Shown here piece after piece: positions 8,155 through 16,894 of a stretch of DNA of 64,000 bases. The notes beneath the pieces are model-generated. The model was not told the origin of the DNA. It searched no databases and saw only the letters and a list, made by a program, of their open reading frames with translations. Positions within the stretch are counted from its first letter, which is position 1, and every line of letters begins with the position of its first letter. The stretch spans positions 1-64,000 of the forward strand of contig NZ_VUYU01000021.1 in assembly GCF_011682065.1 (NCBI RefSeq), given 5' to 3'. Both the position numbers and the translations under genes were made by a program. This stretch comes from Massilia rubra. GTDB lineage: Bacteria; Pseudomonadota; Gammaproteobacteria; Burkholderiales; Burkholderiaceae_D.

Positions 8155-8541
8155 ATGAAAAACGATAAAACATGGCTGATCATGGCGAAGGAGCAGTTCG
8201 ATGCCCAAGGCCTTGGCGGCGCTGACTTCTATTATTTGATCGAGACAATGTTGGACAGTGGAAAAATGTCCTTCCCCCAGCTTGTCGTTGATGCCGCCAA
8301 CGGGCATGGCTGCACCGTCCGTGAAGGCTTGGGCTATGTATTGGATCAGGATTGGGAACCTTCAACCCTTTTTGATGAAGTAAGTTTTTTCATCGGCGAG
8401 ATGGAAGGTCCGGGATTGAGCATCGGCGAATTCGTCGCCCTGGTACAAGTCGCATCCGAGGCGTATTGCGCCAGTTTTCCCACCGATGCGGACGCGTTGA
8501 AACGCAATGTAGAGAAATTGATTCATCGGTATCAGCGATGA
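8155..8541 (+). CDS. hypothetical 128-residue protein, immunity-like
   Basis: A soluble acidic protein starting 14 bases after the preceding stop and likely co-transcribed with the paralogue pair. It contains GEMEGPGLSIGEFVALV and a basic C-terminal helix (KRNVEKLIHRYQR). Not recognised. Third member of a run of small immunity-like genes. Confidence 0.5.
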   Translation: MKNDKTWLIMAKEQFDAQGLGGADFYYLIETMLDSGKMSFPQLVVDAANGHGCTVREGLGYVLDQDWEPSTLFDEVSFFIGEMEGPGLSIGEFVALVQVASEAYCASFPTDADALKRNVEKLIHRYQR

Positions 8542-8685
8542 CAGACTTCCCGGACGATGCGCCCGACAAGTCAAAGAGGGGGCGCGCAAGGGGAACCTTG
8601 AGAAGGCCGCTTCAACGCGCCCATGGCGGGCTCGAAGCTGCCCGCCACGGCGTCCCATGCATGCGGCTCAGGACAATCGCCTCGC

Positions 8686-8985
8686 TCAGAACCCTTGCAC
8701 CGCGCTGGTGGTATGAAAAACCCGCGGCGGCGCGCTGAAGAAACCACCCACCAAGCGGCGCCATTCCTGGAAGTCCTCGCTCTCGCGGAAATGCACCATG
8801 TGGTCCTCGATGGTTTCCCACTCGACGAACAGCATATAGCTTCCCGGCTCCTCAACCGAGCGCTCCAGGCGCATGCCATGGCACCCTTTGGCGCGCTTGA
8901 ACAGTTCGACGGCTTGCTGCACGCCTGCTTCGAACTGCTGCTCCGTTCCCGCAGCGACCTTCAATTCCGCGACTTCCCTGAACAT
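8686..8985 (-). CDS. antibiotic biosynthesis monooxygenase-type (ABM) protein
   Basis: 99 residues starting MFREVAELKVAAGTEQQFE, with AGGAG upstream. It has the ABM dimeric ferredoxin-like fold pattern: VAELKVAAGTE, then SYMLFVEWETIEDHMVHFRES. Such small proteins act on quinones or reactive carbonyl compounds, or degrade heme. The typical length is about 100. No linkage to the biosynthetic cluster at 25-50 kb is implied. Confidence 0.75.
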   Translation of the reverse strand: MFREVAELKVAAGTEQQFEAGVQQAVELFKRAKGCHGMRLERSVEEPGSYMLFVEWETIEDHMVHFRESEDFQEWRRLVGGFFSAPPRVFHTTSAVQGF

Positions 8986-9084
8986 GTTTTCTCCTGTTGA
9001 TGCCGGCCTTTGCCGGCGTGCCCATATTCTATCGGGTCGCACGCAGGTCTGCCTGCTGCGATAAGATGCGCTAACGGAGGAATC

Positions 9085-9630
9085 ATGACACAGCAAATCG
9101 ATTACGCATCTCAGGAAGCTTGGATCAAAGCCTGGCGCTTCGCCGCCGTGGCGCACGCACAGCAGAAATTCCCAGGCACCGAGATGCCTTACCTGGTCCA
9201 TCTGGGCATGGTCGGCATGGAGCTGCTCGCCGCCCATGCGCAGGAGCCGATCGACGGCATCGGCGTGGCCATGACGTGCGCCATCCTGCACGACGCGATG
9301 GAAGACCAGGAGGTCGCGCACGCCACGCTGGTGACCGAATTCGGCCTGGCCGTGGCCGAAGGCGTGGCCGCCTTGTCGAAGGCGCCCGACTTGCCGAAAG
9401 CCGACGCCATGGCCGACAGCCTGGCGAGAATCGTGCAGCAGCCCAAGGGCATCTGGTGCGTCAAGCTGGCCGACCGCATCTGCAACCTGGAAGCGCCGCC
9501 GCATTACTGGCCGCCCGAAAAGGTCAGCGCCTACGGCAAGGAAGGAAGCCTGATCCTCGACACCCTGGGAGTGGCGCACGGCTTCCTGGCGCAGCGCCTC
9601 GCGGCCAAGATCGCCGCCTATCCGTCCTGA
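9085..9630 (+). CDS. HD-domain hydrolase, SpoT/GTP-pyrophosphohydrolase-like
   Basis: 181 residues from the ATG at 9085 with ACGGAGG upstream. HD-domain landmarks: an early HL pair (YLVHLGMVG), LHDAMED (the HD pair) and [10 protein letters not shown], as in the hydrolase half of RelA/SpoT and its small stand-alone relatives. Probably a metal-dependent phosphohydrolase; the true substrate is unknown. It overlaps the convergent exonuclease gene by 13 bases. Confidence 0.7.
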   Translation: MTQQIDYASQEAWIKAWRFAAVAHAQQKFPGTEMPYLVHLGMVGMELLAAHAQEPIDGIGVAMTCAILHDAMEDQEVAHATLVTEFGLAVAEGVAALSKAPDLPKADAMADSLARIVQQPKGIWCVKLADRICNLEAPPHYWPPEKVSAYGKEGSLILDTLGVAHGFLAQRLAAKIAAYPS

Positions 9631-10190
9631 CGGCCACCCGCCAGGTTATCGGCCAGCATATTGCAGAACATTGCACCCTGTTCGATGGCGTCGTCGAGCG
9701 CCACATGCGTATGGGGCAGGGGATCGAACCAGTGCTTGGGCATGTTGCGCTTGGTGCTGTCGCGATAACCGCGCTTGAGCACCGCCATGGCGTACGACTT
9801 GATGTCGAGCGCCGAGTGGCTGAATGGGCTTTCGCCGGTGAAGCGGATCAGGTACCAGTACACGAACAAGAAATCGAAGCCGGCGGGGTAGGCCACGAAC
9901 ACCGGTTTTCCGGGCAGCGACTTGACCCATGCCAGGTAGCGCTGCATGGCCGCCTGCGGCGCTTCCAGGTTGGCGCGGCAGGCGGCCCAGGCCTCGGGCT
10001 GGGTCAGCCACCACGCGGCGGTGTCCGGGTGCGCCGCCGCCTCCGGCAGGCATGCCAGGTTGGCGCTGAAGGTGGAGAGGCAGGTTTTGTCGGCCAGGTA
10101 GGCGGCCGATCCGATACTGAGCATCGAATGCGGACCCGGAATCGGGCCGTCGGTTTCGATGTCGGTGCTGATGTAGATTTCCGGTTTCAT
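9618..10190 (-). CDS. DEDD-type 3'-5' exonuclease
   Basis: 190 residues. Exo I motif STDIETDG near the N-terminus (D and E of DEDD), then SIGSAAY; Exo II-like [17 protein letters not shown]; and an Exo III-like [14 protein letters not shown]. This is the DnaQ/RNase T-like fold without other domains. Likely a small nuclease acting on DNA or RNA ends. Convergent with the HD gene. Confidence 0.75.
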   Translation of the reverse strand: MKPEIYISTDIETDGPIPGPHSMLSIGSAAYLADKTCLSTFSANLACLPEAAAHPDTAAWWLTQPEAWAACRANLEAPQAAMQRYLAWVKSLPGKPVFVAYPAGFDFLFVYWYLIRFTGESPFSHSALDIKSYAMAVLKRGYRDSTKRNMPKHWFDPLPHTHVALDDAIEQGAMFCNMLADNLAGGRQDG

Positions 10191-10243
10191 TGTTGTCCTG
10201 ATTCGTCAGTGGCGCGCGCGGGTCAGGCACGCGGCGCCCGCGC

Positions 10244-10690
10244 TCATGGGCTGTTGTGCAGAAAATCGTCGAACACGGCCTTGATCTCGGCGCGCGTCAT
10301 GGCGTCGGACTTGAGGATGGCTTGCAGTTCGGTTTTCGTCAGCGGATAGTCGCGCAACGCGCGTTTCAGTTCATGCGCTTCGATCGCCTGCGCCCGGATC
10401 GGGGTGATCCGGGTCGGATCGTCGAGCTGCTTCAATTTCAAGATGTTGTGGTCGAGGTTGACGTACACCCTGTAGCGCTCCACACCTTCCGGAAAGCCCT
10501 GGTCGTAATACAGGGTCGTGCCTTTGGGGAGCAAGTGCAGGTTCTTGTCCCTGCTGTCGGCAGCGAGCAGCATGGGGGCGTCGAGCACGTACACGTGCAC
10601 CGGTTTCGCCGCGCTCCAAAAAAAACAGGCGGCGGCCAGCATCAGCGCGCCGGCTGCGGCGCCGAGCGAAAACCAGGCGACCGGTTTCAC
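10244..10690 (-). CDS. membrane-anchored hypothetical protein
   Basis: 148 residues with a GTG start at 10690. An N-terminal hydrophobic segment (about residues 5-25, WFSLGAAAGALMLAAACFF) should act as an uncleaved anchor or signal. The rest is periplasmic: a beta-rich region and a C-terminal Ala/Lys helix region. It sits directly downstream of tssL on the same strand (91-base gap) and could be co-transcribed, but nothing ties it to secretion. Confidence 0.5.
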   Translation of the reverse strand: MKPVAWFSLGAAAGALMLAAACFFWSAAKPVHVYVLDAPMLLAADSRDKNLHLLPKGTTLYYDQGFPEGVERYRVYVNLDHNILKLKQLDDPTRITPIRAQAIEAHELKRALRDYPLTKTELQAILKSDAMTRAEIKAVFDDFLHNSP

Positions 10691-10781
10691 TCGCCGTGTC
10701 CCCGAACATCGCCGCGCCGGACTGCCGATGGCGCCGGCGCGCCGAACCAGTTCATGACGATGATCCGGTCCGGGCGCGGCG

Positions 10782-11546
10782 TCACGGCAAGGTAATGGTC
10801 AGGTTGGCGGCGCGCGGCGCCAGCTTGACCACGTCGTTGTACGCGCTCATGCGTTCATCGGTGCTCTTGTTGAGCGAGGTGCGCAGGCCGATGTAGCCGA
10901 GAATGCAGATCAGCCCGAACACCGAGCACAGCACCCACAGCGGCAGGTCGCTGCGCAGCTTGTGCACGATCTGGTCGGGACGGTCGGCGTGCGGCGCGAA
11001 GCCGCCGCGGCGGCCCTTCATGTTGGCGATTTCGTCGCCCAGGCGCGCGGTCAGGTAGTTCAGCTTTTCCGACCCTTCCAGGATGTAGCGGCCCTGGAAG
11101 CCCAGCAACAGGCACATATGGAACACTTCCAGCGCCTGCAAATGGGTGCTGCCGCGCGTGCGCAGCGATTCGAGGCGGTGATAGAAATTCTCGCCGGCCA
11201 GCTGGTCGCCGAACAGCACCAGTTGCAGCGGGCGCCGTTCCCATTCGTCGCGGATCGAAAAGTTCGAGCGCAGGATGATTTCGTCGACCGCCGCGCAGAA
11301 CGCGTACTTGGAGGCGTCGATGTCGTCGGCCGAGGCGCCTTGCTTCTTGGCGCCGCGCGTGAAGTCTTCGAGGAACTGGGTGGTCTTGCGCTGGAAATCG
11401 GCGTTGTTCTGCGGGCCGCTGCCGTTCTTGAGCATGAACAGCGCGTAAAAGCCTTCGTACATCAGGTCGAGCAGCGTTTGCGGGGTCGCTCCCGCGGCGG
11501 GCGCAACAGGCCCGCCGGCCATCAGGGAGGGTGCGGTGGTAGTCAT
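10782..11546 (-). CDS. tssL: T6SS inner-membrane protein TssL (DotU/IcmH)
   Basis: 254 residues. A cytoplasmic DotU domain (LLDLMYEGFYALFMLKNGS, then DEIILRSNF and LEVFHMCLLLGFQGRY) is followed by one C-terminal membrane helix at about 207-226 (LPLWVLCSVFGLICILGYIG). TssL forms the T6SS membrane complex with TssM and TssJ. The short tail after the helix shows there is no OmpA-like extension; the separate OmpA/BON protein at 52 kb may provide peptidoglycan binding. It lies 17 bases downstream of tssK. Confidence 0.95.
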   Translation of the reverse strand: MTTTAPSLMAGGPVAPAAGATPQTLLDLMYEGFYALFMLKNGSGPQNNADFQRKTTQFLEDFTRGAKKQGASADDIDASKYAFCAAVDEIILRSNFSIRDEWERRPLQLVLFGDQLAGENFYHRLESLRTRGSTHLQALEVFHMCLLLGFQGRYILEGSEKLNYLTARLGDEIANMKGRRGGFAPHADRPDQIVHKLRSDLPLWVLCSVFGLICILGYIGLRTSLNKSTDERMSAYNDVVKLAPRAANLTITLP

Positions 11547-11563
11547 CTGGGCAATTCCTTGGG

Positions 11564-12904
11564 TCAGGAGGTTACGGCAATCAGTTCCAGGGACAGCTCG
11601 CGCAGGCCTTCAGGAACATAAATCGAAATCGACTGCGCCTGCATCATGCGTTCGTACATCTGGCCTTTGGCCTCGATCGTGAAGTAGACCGTGTCGGGGC
11701 GTACCGGCACCGCCGGCGGCACCTGCGGCGCGTGCTGCAGGCGCACGCCCGGCATGGCCGAGAGCACGAATTTCTCGACGTCGTCGGGCGCGCCGATCTT
11801 GAAGCGCAGCGGCACCACGTCGACCAGTTCGATGGCCGGCAGGTTGGCCGACACCGCCAGGAAAAACACCGTCTTGTCGTCGATCTTGCCGGACTCGAGC
11901 GAGCCCAGATAGTAGGACGGCTTGATTAGATCGAGCGCAATGGCGAAGTACTTCGACGAGATTACAGTGTCCAGCAGGTCGCGGATGATCATGTTCAGTT
12001 TCGCGAACGCCGGTCCCGGATCGGCATGCTGGTAAGGCGGCAGGTCGGCCAGGGTCCAGCTCTTCGAAAACGTCATCAGGGCGCCCGCCACGCCCAGCAA
12101 CGCTTCGTACAGGCGTTCCGGATGCAGCGCCGGGTGATGGAAGTAGTGCGTCAGCGAGGCATACGCACTACTGGCCGTGTGCAGCAGCCAGAACGAGGAC
12201 ATGTCGCCGGAGCGGAACTCGATCACATTCTTGCTCGGTTCGCGGTGGTGCCCGTACAGGGCGCTGACCTTCGCCTGCAGGGCGTCGATCAGGCGGCGCA
12301 GCTGCAGGAACAGGATCGGGGCGCTGCGCACCGACATGCTCGGCGGCACGAAGCCCGGGTCCATCTCGAAGCCGCCGGTGGCCACGCGGCGCAGGCGCAG
12401 CAGCGGGAAGTGGGTGTACGAGTCGCGCGGCTCGAACTCGGAAATGAGGCGCACGCTTTTGGTCAGGTAGGTCAGCTGGGCTTGCGCGGCCTGGGTGTAC
12501 AGGTCGGGCGTGTCGGCGTTGGCCTGGACGAAGCGGGCCGCGTTGGCGGTCTGGCCGAGCGGCGCGAAGTTGCCGCCGAACGGCTTGAAGGCGGGCAGGG
12601 CGGCGTAAAACGTGACGGTTTGCTGCGATTGCAGCAACTGGCTCAGGTCGACCGTCTCGGGCAGCGCATCGGCCCCCGGCGCGTCGACCAGCTCGCCATC
12701 CTGGAAGCGCAGCGACAGTTCCAGCACGCGCAGGGCGTTGTTGGCCAGCGCGTCGCGGTCAACCTGCAGCGTGTTGACGCCCCAGGCGTAGGGATGGACT
12801 GCCTTGACGCTCTCGTGCAGGCGGTGCTCGTGGTACTGGTCCTGCTGCTGGAAATGCTGGGGGCGCAGGAACAATCCTTCGCCCCAGAGGACTTTACTTG
12901 ACAT
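11564..12904 (-). CDS. tssK: T6SS baseplate protein TssK
   Basis: 446 residues, full length. The N-terminal signature VLWGEGLFLRPQHFQQQDQ is diagnostic. TssK is the trimeric baseplate component that docks the baseplate onto TssL/TssM. A GAAGGG ribosome site is visible. Transcribed with tssL away from the tssB operon; the 236-base gap between the two should hold divergent promoters. Confidence 0.96.
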   Translation of the reverse strand: MSSKVLWGEGLFLRPQHFQQQDQYHEHRLHESVKAVHPYAWGVNTLQVDRDALANNALRVLELSLRFQDGELVDAPGADALPETVDLSQLLQSQQTVTFYAALPAFKPFGGNFAPLGQTANAARFVQANADTPDLYTQAAQAQLTYLTKSVRLISEFEPRDSYTHFPLLRLRRVATGGFEMDPGFVPPSMSVRSAPILFLQLRRLIDALQAKVSALYGHHREPSKNVIEFRSGDMSSFWLLHTASSAYASLTHYFHHPALHPERLYEALLGVAGALMTFSKSWTLADLPPYQHADPGPAFAKLNMIIRDLLDTVISSKYFAIALDLIKPSYYLGSLESGKIDDKTVFFLAVSANLPAIELVDVVPLRFKIGAPDDVEKFVLSAMPGVRLQHAPQVPPAVPVRPDTVYFTIEAKGQMYERMMQAQSISIYVPEGLRELSLELIAVTS

Positions 12905-13075
12905 GCTGTTGGCACCCTTCGGAAAATTTTGCGCGAATTTGAAAAACTAATTAGCGGAACAATAACATTTATGAGAAGATTTGTCTGCCGTTCCTAATGT
13001 AACGTGCGCGCTTACTACAAAGTGAGAATGTGTGATTTTCAATTGAACGCTGTTAAATTTCAAACTCTGCTAACG

Positions 13076-13105
13076 TTGTTTCAGTAATAAGTGTTACAAT
13101 ATACA
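13076..13105 (+). promoter_or_regulatory. candidate sigma70 promoter of the tssBC operon
   Basis: TTGTTT at 13076-13081 and TATACA at 13100-13105, 18 bases apart, lie 35 bases before the lipoprotein start in an AT-rich intergenic region (12905-13140). No sigma54 -24/-12 pair with correct spacing was found on either strand. Confidence 0.35.
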
Positions 13106-13140
13106 CATTACTTTTTTGTCACCGCTTTTGAGGATACCGC

Positions 13141-13791
13141 ATGACCACTTTTCCCGATTTCAAGTACCTTTGTGGCGTCCTTGCTTGCGCCGCGGCATTG
13201 GCCGGCTGCGAGACCTCGAAGCCTGTGATGCCGAAGGGCCCCGCCCCGCTGGCCGAGCTGCTCAACCAGGGTACCCAGGCCTCGGCGGCCGGACGCAAAG
13301 AAGAAGCGATTGGCTATTGGAAGCAAGCGAGCGACGCTTACAAGGGCGACAAGGCCCCGTGGGCGAATATTGCCCAGAGCCGCTATGATACCGGCCAGTA
13401 TGGCGAAGCCATCGTCAACGCGCAGGAAGTTTTGTTGCGTGATCCCAACGATAAGGCCGCCAGCGCCATCATCGCCGCAGCCAGCCTGCGTCTCGCGAAC
13501 CGCGCTTTGGGCGACCTGAGCCGCCAGAACGTGCTGGCCGGGCAAGTGCGCGCCGATTCCCAGGATCAGATCAAGCAGTTGCGCGATCACATGGGCGATG
13601 GCCCGGCGGCGTCCGCGCCGATCCGCAAGACCACGGCGGTGACCCCCAAGCAGAGAGACAACAACCCGCTCGGTGCGCTCAGGGACACTACCAAGGTTGA
13701 CATCGACAAACCTGTACCCAAGGTCCGCGAGCCAGATGCCAAAGCGGGTCCGTTTGACGCGCTCAACAATCTCAGGGATACCGGCAAGTAG
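13141..13791 (+). CDS. T6SS-associated TPR lipoprotein
   Basis: 216 residues. Signal peptide with lipobox ALAGC (Cys near residue 23), then a TPR-like region (GRKEEAIGYWKQASDAYKG, then GQYGEAIVNAQEVLLRDP) and a Pro/Lys/Asp-rich tail. GAGGAT ribosome site. It is the first gene of the tssBC operon, as seen in other Oxalobacteraceae and Burkholderiales T6SS loci. It is not a classical TssJ: the SciN beta-sandwich pattern is absent. It may help assemble the envelope complex (inference). Confidence 0.7.
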   Translation: MTTFPDFKYLCGVLACAAALAGCETSKPVMPKGPAPLAELLNQGTQASAAGRKEEAIGYWKQASDAYKGDKAPWANIAQSRYDTGQYGEAIVNAQEVLLRDPNDKAASAIIAAASLRLANRALGDLSRQNVLAGQVRADSQDQIKQLRDHMGDGPAASAPIRKTTAVTPKQRDNNPLGALRDTTKVDIDKPVPKVREPDAKAGPFDALNNLRDTGK

Positions 13792-13831
13792 ACTGCACGT
13801 CCCGCTCTCACATTATGTAGAAGGAATTACC

Positions 13832-14338
13832 ATGTCAAAGAAACAAAGTGTCCAGAAGAAGCTGCAAAAAGTGCGGCCACCACGCATCCAGATGACCTAT
13901 GACGTCGAAATCGGCGATGCGATCGAGAGCAAGGAACTGCCGTTCGTGATGGGCGTGGTGGGCGACTTCGGCGGTACTTCCGAAGTCGAGAAAAAACGCC
14001 TGAAAGACCGCAATTTCGTCGGCATCGACCGCGACAATTTCGATGAAGTCATGAAGGGGATCGAACCGCGCGCCGCTTACCGCGTGCAGAACACCCTCAC
14101 CGGCGAGGGCGGCAAGTTCGCCGTCGACCTCAAGTTCCGTTCGATGGAAGATTTCCGTCCGGAGTCGGTGGTCCAGCAAGTCGAGCCGCTGCGCAAGCTG
14201 CTCGAAGCGCGCACCAAGCTGGCCGACCTGCGCAACAAGCTTGCCGGTAACGACAAGCTCGAAGACATCCTCGCCGACGTGCTCACCAACACCGAGAAAC
14301 TGGCCCAGCTCGGCCAGCAAGCTACCAAGAAAGACTGA
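13832..14338 (+). CDS. tssB: T6SS contractile sheath small subunit TssB (VipA)
   Basis: 168 residues from the ATG at 13832 with AAGGA upstream. Typical TssB: PPRIQMTYDVEIGDAIESKE and PFVMGVVGDFGG near the N-terminus, and a C-terminal helical half. It interlocks with TssC to form the contractile sheath. Two bases separate it from tssC. Confidence 0.95.
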   Translation: MSKKQSVQKKLQKVRPPRIQMTYDVEIGDAIESKELPFVMGVVGDFGGTSEVEKKRLKDRNFVGIDRDNFDEVMKGIEPRAAYRVQNTLTGEGGKFAVDLKFRSMEDFRPESVVQQVEPLRKLLEARTKLADLRNKLAGNDKLEDILADVLTNTEKLAQLGQQATKKD

Positions 14339-14340
14339 CC

Positions 14341-15825
14341 ATGTCCGCTCAACTGAACCAAGCCGCCGGCGCCGCCGCGACCCATGAAACGGCCCTGCTC
14401 GACCAGATCGTCGAACAGAGCAAGGTGGCTAAATCGAGCGTCGAGCACGCCCGTGCCAAGGACCTGATTTCGGAACTGGTGCACCAGGTGATGGACGGCA
14501 CGGTGATCGTGTCGGACAACCTGTCGGCCACCATCGACGCCCGTGTCGCCGAACTGGACCGCATTATTTCGGACCAGCTCTCGGCCGTGATGCACTCGCC
14601 CGAATTCCAGAAGCTCGAAAGCAGCTGGACCGGCCTGCATTACCTGGTGAAAAACACCTCGACCAGCACCACGCTCAAGATCAAGATGTTCAACGCGACC
14701 AAGCGCGAACTGGTCAAGGACTTCCAGACCGCGCTCGAGTTCGACCAGAGCTCGATGTTCAAGAAGGTCTACGAAGAAGAATTCGGCACCTTCGGTGGCG
14801 CGCCGTTCGGCTCGCTGCTGGGCGACTACCAGATCACGCGCCAGCCGGAAGACATGTATTTCGTCGAGCAGATGTCGCACATCGCCGCCGCCGCCCACGC
14901 GCCGTTCATCACCTCGGCCTCGCCCGAGCTGTTCGGCCTGGAAAGCTACAGCGAACTGGGCAAGCCGCGCGACCTGGCCAAGATCTTCGACACGGTCGAA
15001 TACGCCAAATGGAAATCGTTCCGCGAATCGGAAGACTCGCGCTACGTCGGCATCACCCTGCCGCGCTTCCTGGGTCGCCTGCCGTTCCATCCGGCCGACG
15101 GCGCCACCACCGAAGGCTTTAACTTCGTGGAAGACGTGGACGGCACCGATCACCACAAATACCTGTGGTGCAACGCGGCGTACGCCTTTGCGACCAAGCT
15201 GACCGGCGCGTTCGACGACTTCGGCTGGTGCGCGGCGATCCGCGGCGTCGAAGGCGGCGGCCTGGTCGAAGACTTGCCGACCCATACCTTCAAGACCGAT
15301 GAAGGCGAAGTGGCGCTCAAGTGCCCGGCCGAAATCGCCATCACCGACCGTCGCGAAAAAGAACTGTCGGACCTGGGCTTCATCTCCCTGGTGCACTGCA
15401 AAAACACCGACTACGCGGCCTTCTTCGGCGCCCAGTCGGCCCAGAAAGCGAAGAAATACAACACCGATTCGGCCAACGCCAACGCGGTCCTGTCGGCCCA
15501 GCTGCAATACATCTTCGCCGTCTCGCGGATTGCCCACTACATGAAGGCAATGATGCGCGACAAGATCGGTAGTTTCGCTGCCGCATCGAACGTCGAAGAC
15601 CACCTGAACCGCTGGTTGACCCAGTACGTGTTGCTGGACGATAACGCGAGCCAGGCCCAGAAAGCCCAGTTCCCGTTGCGCGAAGCGTCGGTGCAAGTGT
15701 CGGAAGTTCCAGGCCGTCCGGGCGTGTACCGCGCCGTGTCGTTCCTGCGTCCGCACTTCCAGCTCGACGAGTTGTCGGTTTCCCTCCGTCTGGTCGCGGA
15801 ACTGCCACCATCGACCAAATCGTAA
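14341..15825 (+). CDS. tssC: T6SS contractile sheath large subunit TssC (VipB)
   Basis: 494 residues, full length. Landmarks: LESSWTGLHYLVKNT, PFGSLLGDYQI, FVEDVDGTDHHKYLWCNAAYA, and the C-terminal FLRPHFQLDELSVSLRLVAELP, which is characteristic. Pairs with TssB in the sheath. Strong codon bias in line with high expression. Confidence 0.97.
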   Translation: MSAQLNQAAGAAATHETALLDQIVEQSKVAKSSVEHARAKDLISELVHQVMDGTVIVSDNLSATIDARVAELDRIISDQLSAVMHSPEFQKLESSWTGLHYLVKNTSTSTTLKIKMFNATKRELVKDFQTALEFDQSSMFKKVYEEEFGTFGGAPFGSLLGDYQITRQPEDMYFVEQMSHIAAAAHAPFITSASPELFGLESYSELGKPRDLAKIFDTVEYAKWKSFRESEDSRYVGITLPRFLGRLPFHPADGATTEGFNFVEDVDGTDHHKYLWCNAAYAFATKLTGAFDDFGWCAAIRGVEGGGLVEDLPTHTFKTDEGEVALKCPAEIAITDRREKELSDLGFISLVHCKNTDYAAFFGAQSAQKAKKYNTDSANANAVLSAQLQYIFAVSRIAHYMKAMMRDKIGSFAAASNVEDHLNRWLTQYVLLDDNASQAQKAQFPLREASVQVSEVPGRPGVYRAVSFLRPHFQLDELSVSLRLVAELPPSTKS

Positions 15826-15863
15826 GCACGACGTAGTCCCTGCAAACCAACGAAAGGAACACT

Positions 15864-16355
15864 ATGGCAATCGACGTTTACCTCCAAATCGACGGCATCA
15901 AGGGCGAGTCGACCGACTCGTCGCATAAAGACTGGATCGAATGCCAGTCCGTCAGCTGGGAAGTGCTGCAGCCTAAATCGGCTACCGCATCGACCGGGGG
16001 CGGCCATACCGCCGAGCGTACCGAGCACCGCGACATCGTGATCGCCAAGCTGGCCGACCTGGCAACCCCGCTGCTGTTGCAGAACTGCTCGTCGGGCAAA
16101 ACCCTGGGCAAGGCCAAGATCGAGTTCCTGCGCGCCGATGGCCAGGGCGAGCGCATCAAGTACTTCGAAATCGAACTCGACAACGTGCTCATTTCCAGCG
16201 TCGCTCCCACCGTCTCGCAGGGCGACATCCTGAGCGAACACCTGTCGCTCAAGTATTCCAAAGTCAAATGGAAATACACGCAGCAAAAAGTCGGCGGCGG
16301 TGCGGGCGGTAATACCTCCGGCGGCTGGGACCTGGCGACCAACAAAACGGCGTAA
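15864..16355 (+). CDS. hcp: T6SS tube protein Hcp (TssD)
   Basis: 163 residues, the Hcp1-type hexameric inner-tube subunit: MAIDVYLQIDGIKGESTD at the start, and the KYFEIELDNVLISSVAP strand and SLKYSKVKWKY later. GAAAGGA ribosome site. Located between the sheath and baseplate genes, as usual. Confidence 0.96.
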   Translation: MAIDVYLQIDGIKGESTDSSHKDWIECQSVSWEVLQPKSATASTGGGHTAERTEHRDIVIAKLADLATPLLLQNCSSGKTLGKAKIEFLRADGQGERIKYFEIELDNVLISSVAPTVSQGDILSEHLSLKYSKVKWKYTQQKVGGGAGGNTSGGWDLATNKTA

Positions 16356-16404
16356 CGCGGCAGGTCGCAGCAAGTTAATAACGTAGCAAAGTATCGGGGT
16401 ACCA

Positions 16405-16893
16405 ATGAAGGGTTTTACGCCAGGTTTGTTTGACCGGTTGATGGATGTGCCGGTCAATGGTTCCTCCAGCGGCACTGTCACCCGGATGTCGATCGAGGAC
16501 ATGAAGGACTCGGTCGCACGCGATCTCGAGGCGCTGCTCAACACGCGCACCGTGATCCCGGAGCTGTTGCTGCAACGGTACCCCGAATGCGGTCGCTCGA
16601 TCGTGACGTTCGGCCTGAACGATTTTGCCGGCCGCTCGCTCTCGAGCACCGATGACCGGGCCTATATCTGCCTGTGTCTCGAAAAAGCCATTGCGCGCCA
16701 TGAGCCGCGCCTGCGCAACGTCAAGGCTTCGCTGGAAGTGCGCGAAGACTCGGTGAACCGCCTCAATTTCGCCATTACGGCACTGCTGGTCGTGAGCAGT
16801 TCCCAGGAACCCGTCAACTTCGACGCCATCTTGCAGCCATCGAGCCTGCATTACACTATCAGCAAGGCGCGTCGCGCTCTTGGGGGAGCCTGA
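16405..16893 (+). CDS. tssE: T6SS baseplate protein TssE
   Basis: 162 residues with a gp25-like pattern: FDRLMD near the start, SVARDLEALLNTR (the conserved L-x-LLNTR segment), then YGLNDF-like FGLNDFAG. A baseplate component that initiates sheath assembly. Its stop lies one base before the tssF start. Confidence 0.92.
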   Translation: MKGFTPGLFDRLMDVPVNGSSSGTVTRMSIEDMKDSVARDLEALLNTRTVIPELLLQRYPECGRSIVTFGLNDFAGRSLSSTDDRAYICLCLEKAIARHEPRLRNVKASLEVREDSVNRLNFAITALLVVSSSQEPVNFDAILQPSSLHYTISKARRALGGA

Positions 16894-16894
16894 G

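Noticed and set aside
12905-13140. Sigma54 promoter between tssK and the lipoprotein gene
   Set aside because: A TGGCAC is present near 12911 but the second element is not at the required distance.
13141-13791. Lipoprotein as TssJ
   Set aside because: It has a lipobox but TPR-like helices and a disordered tail instead of the TssJ beta-sandwich; kept as a T6SS-associated lipoprotein.
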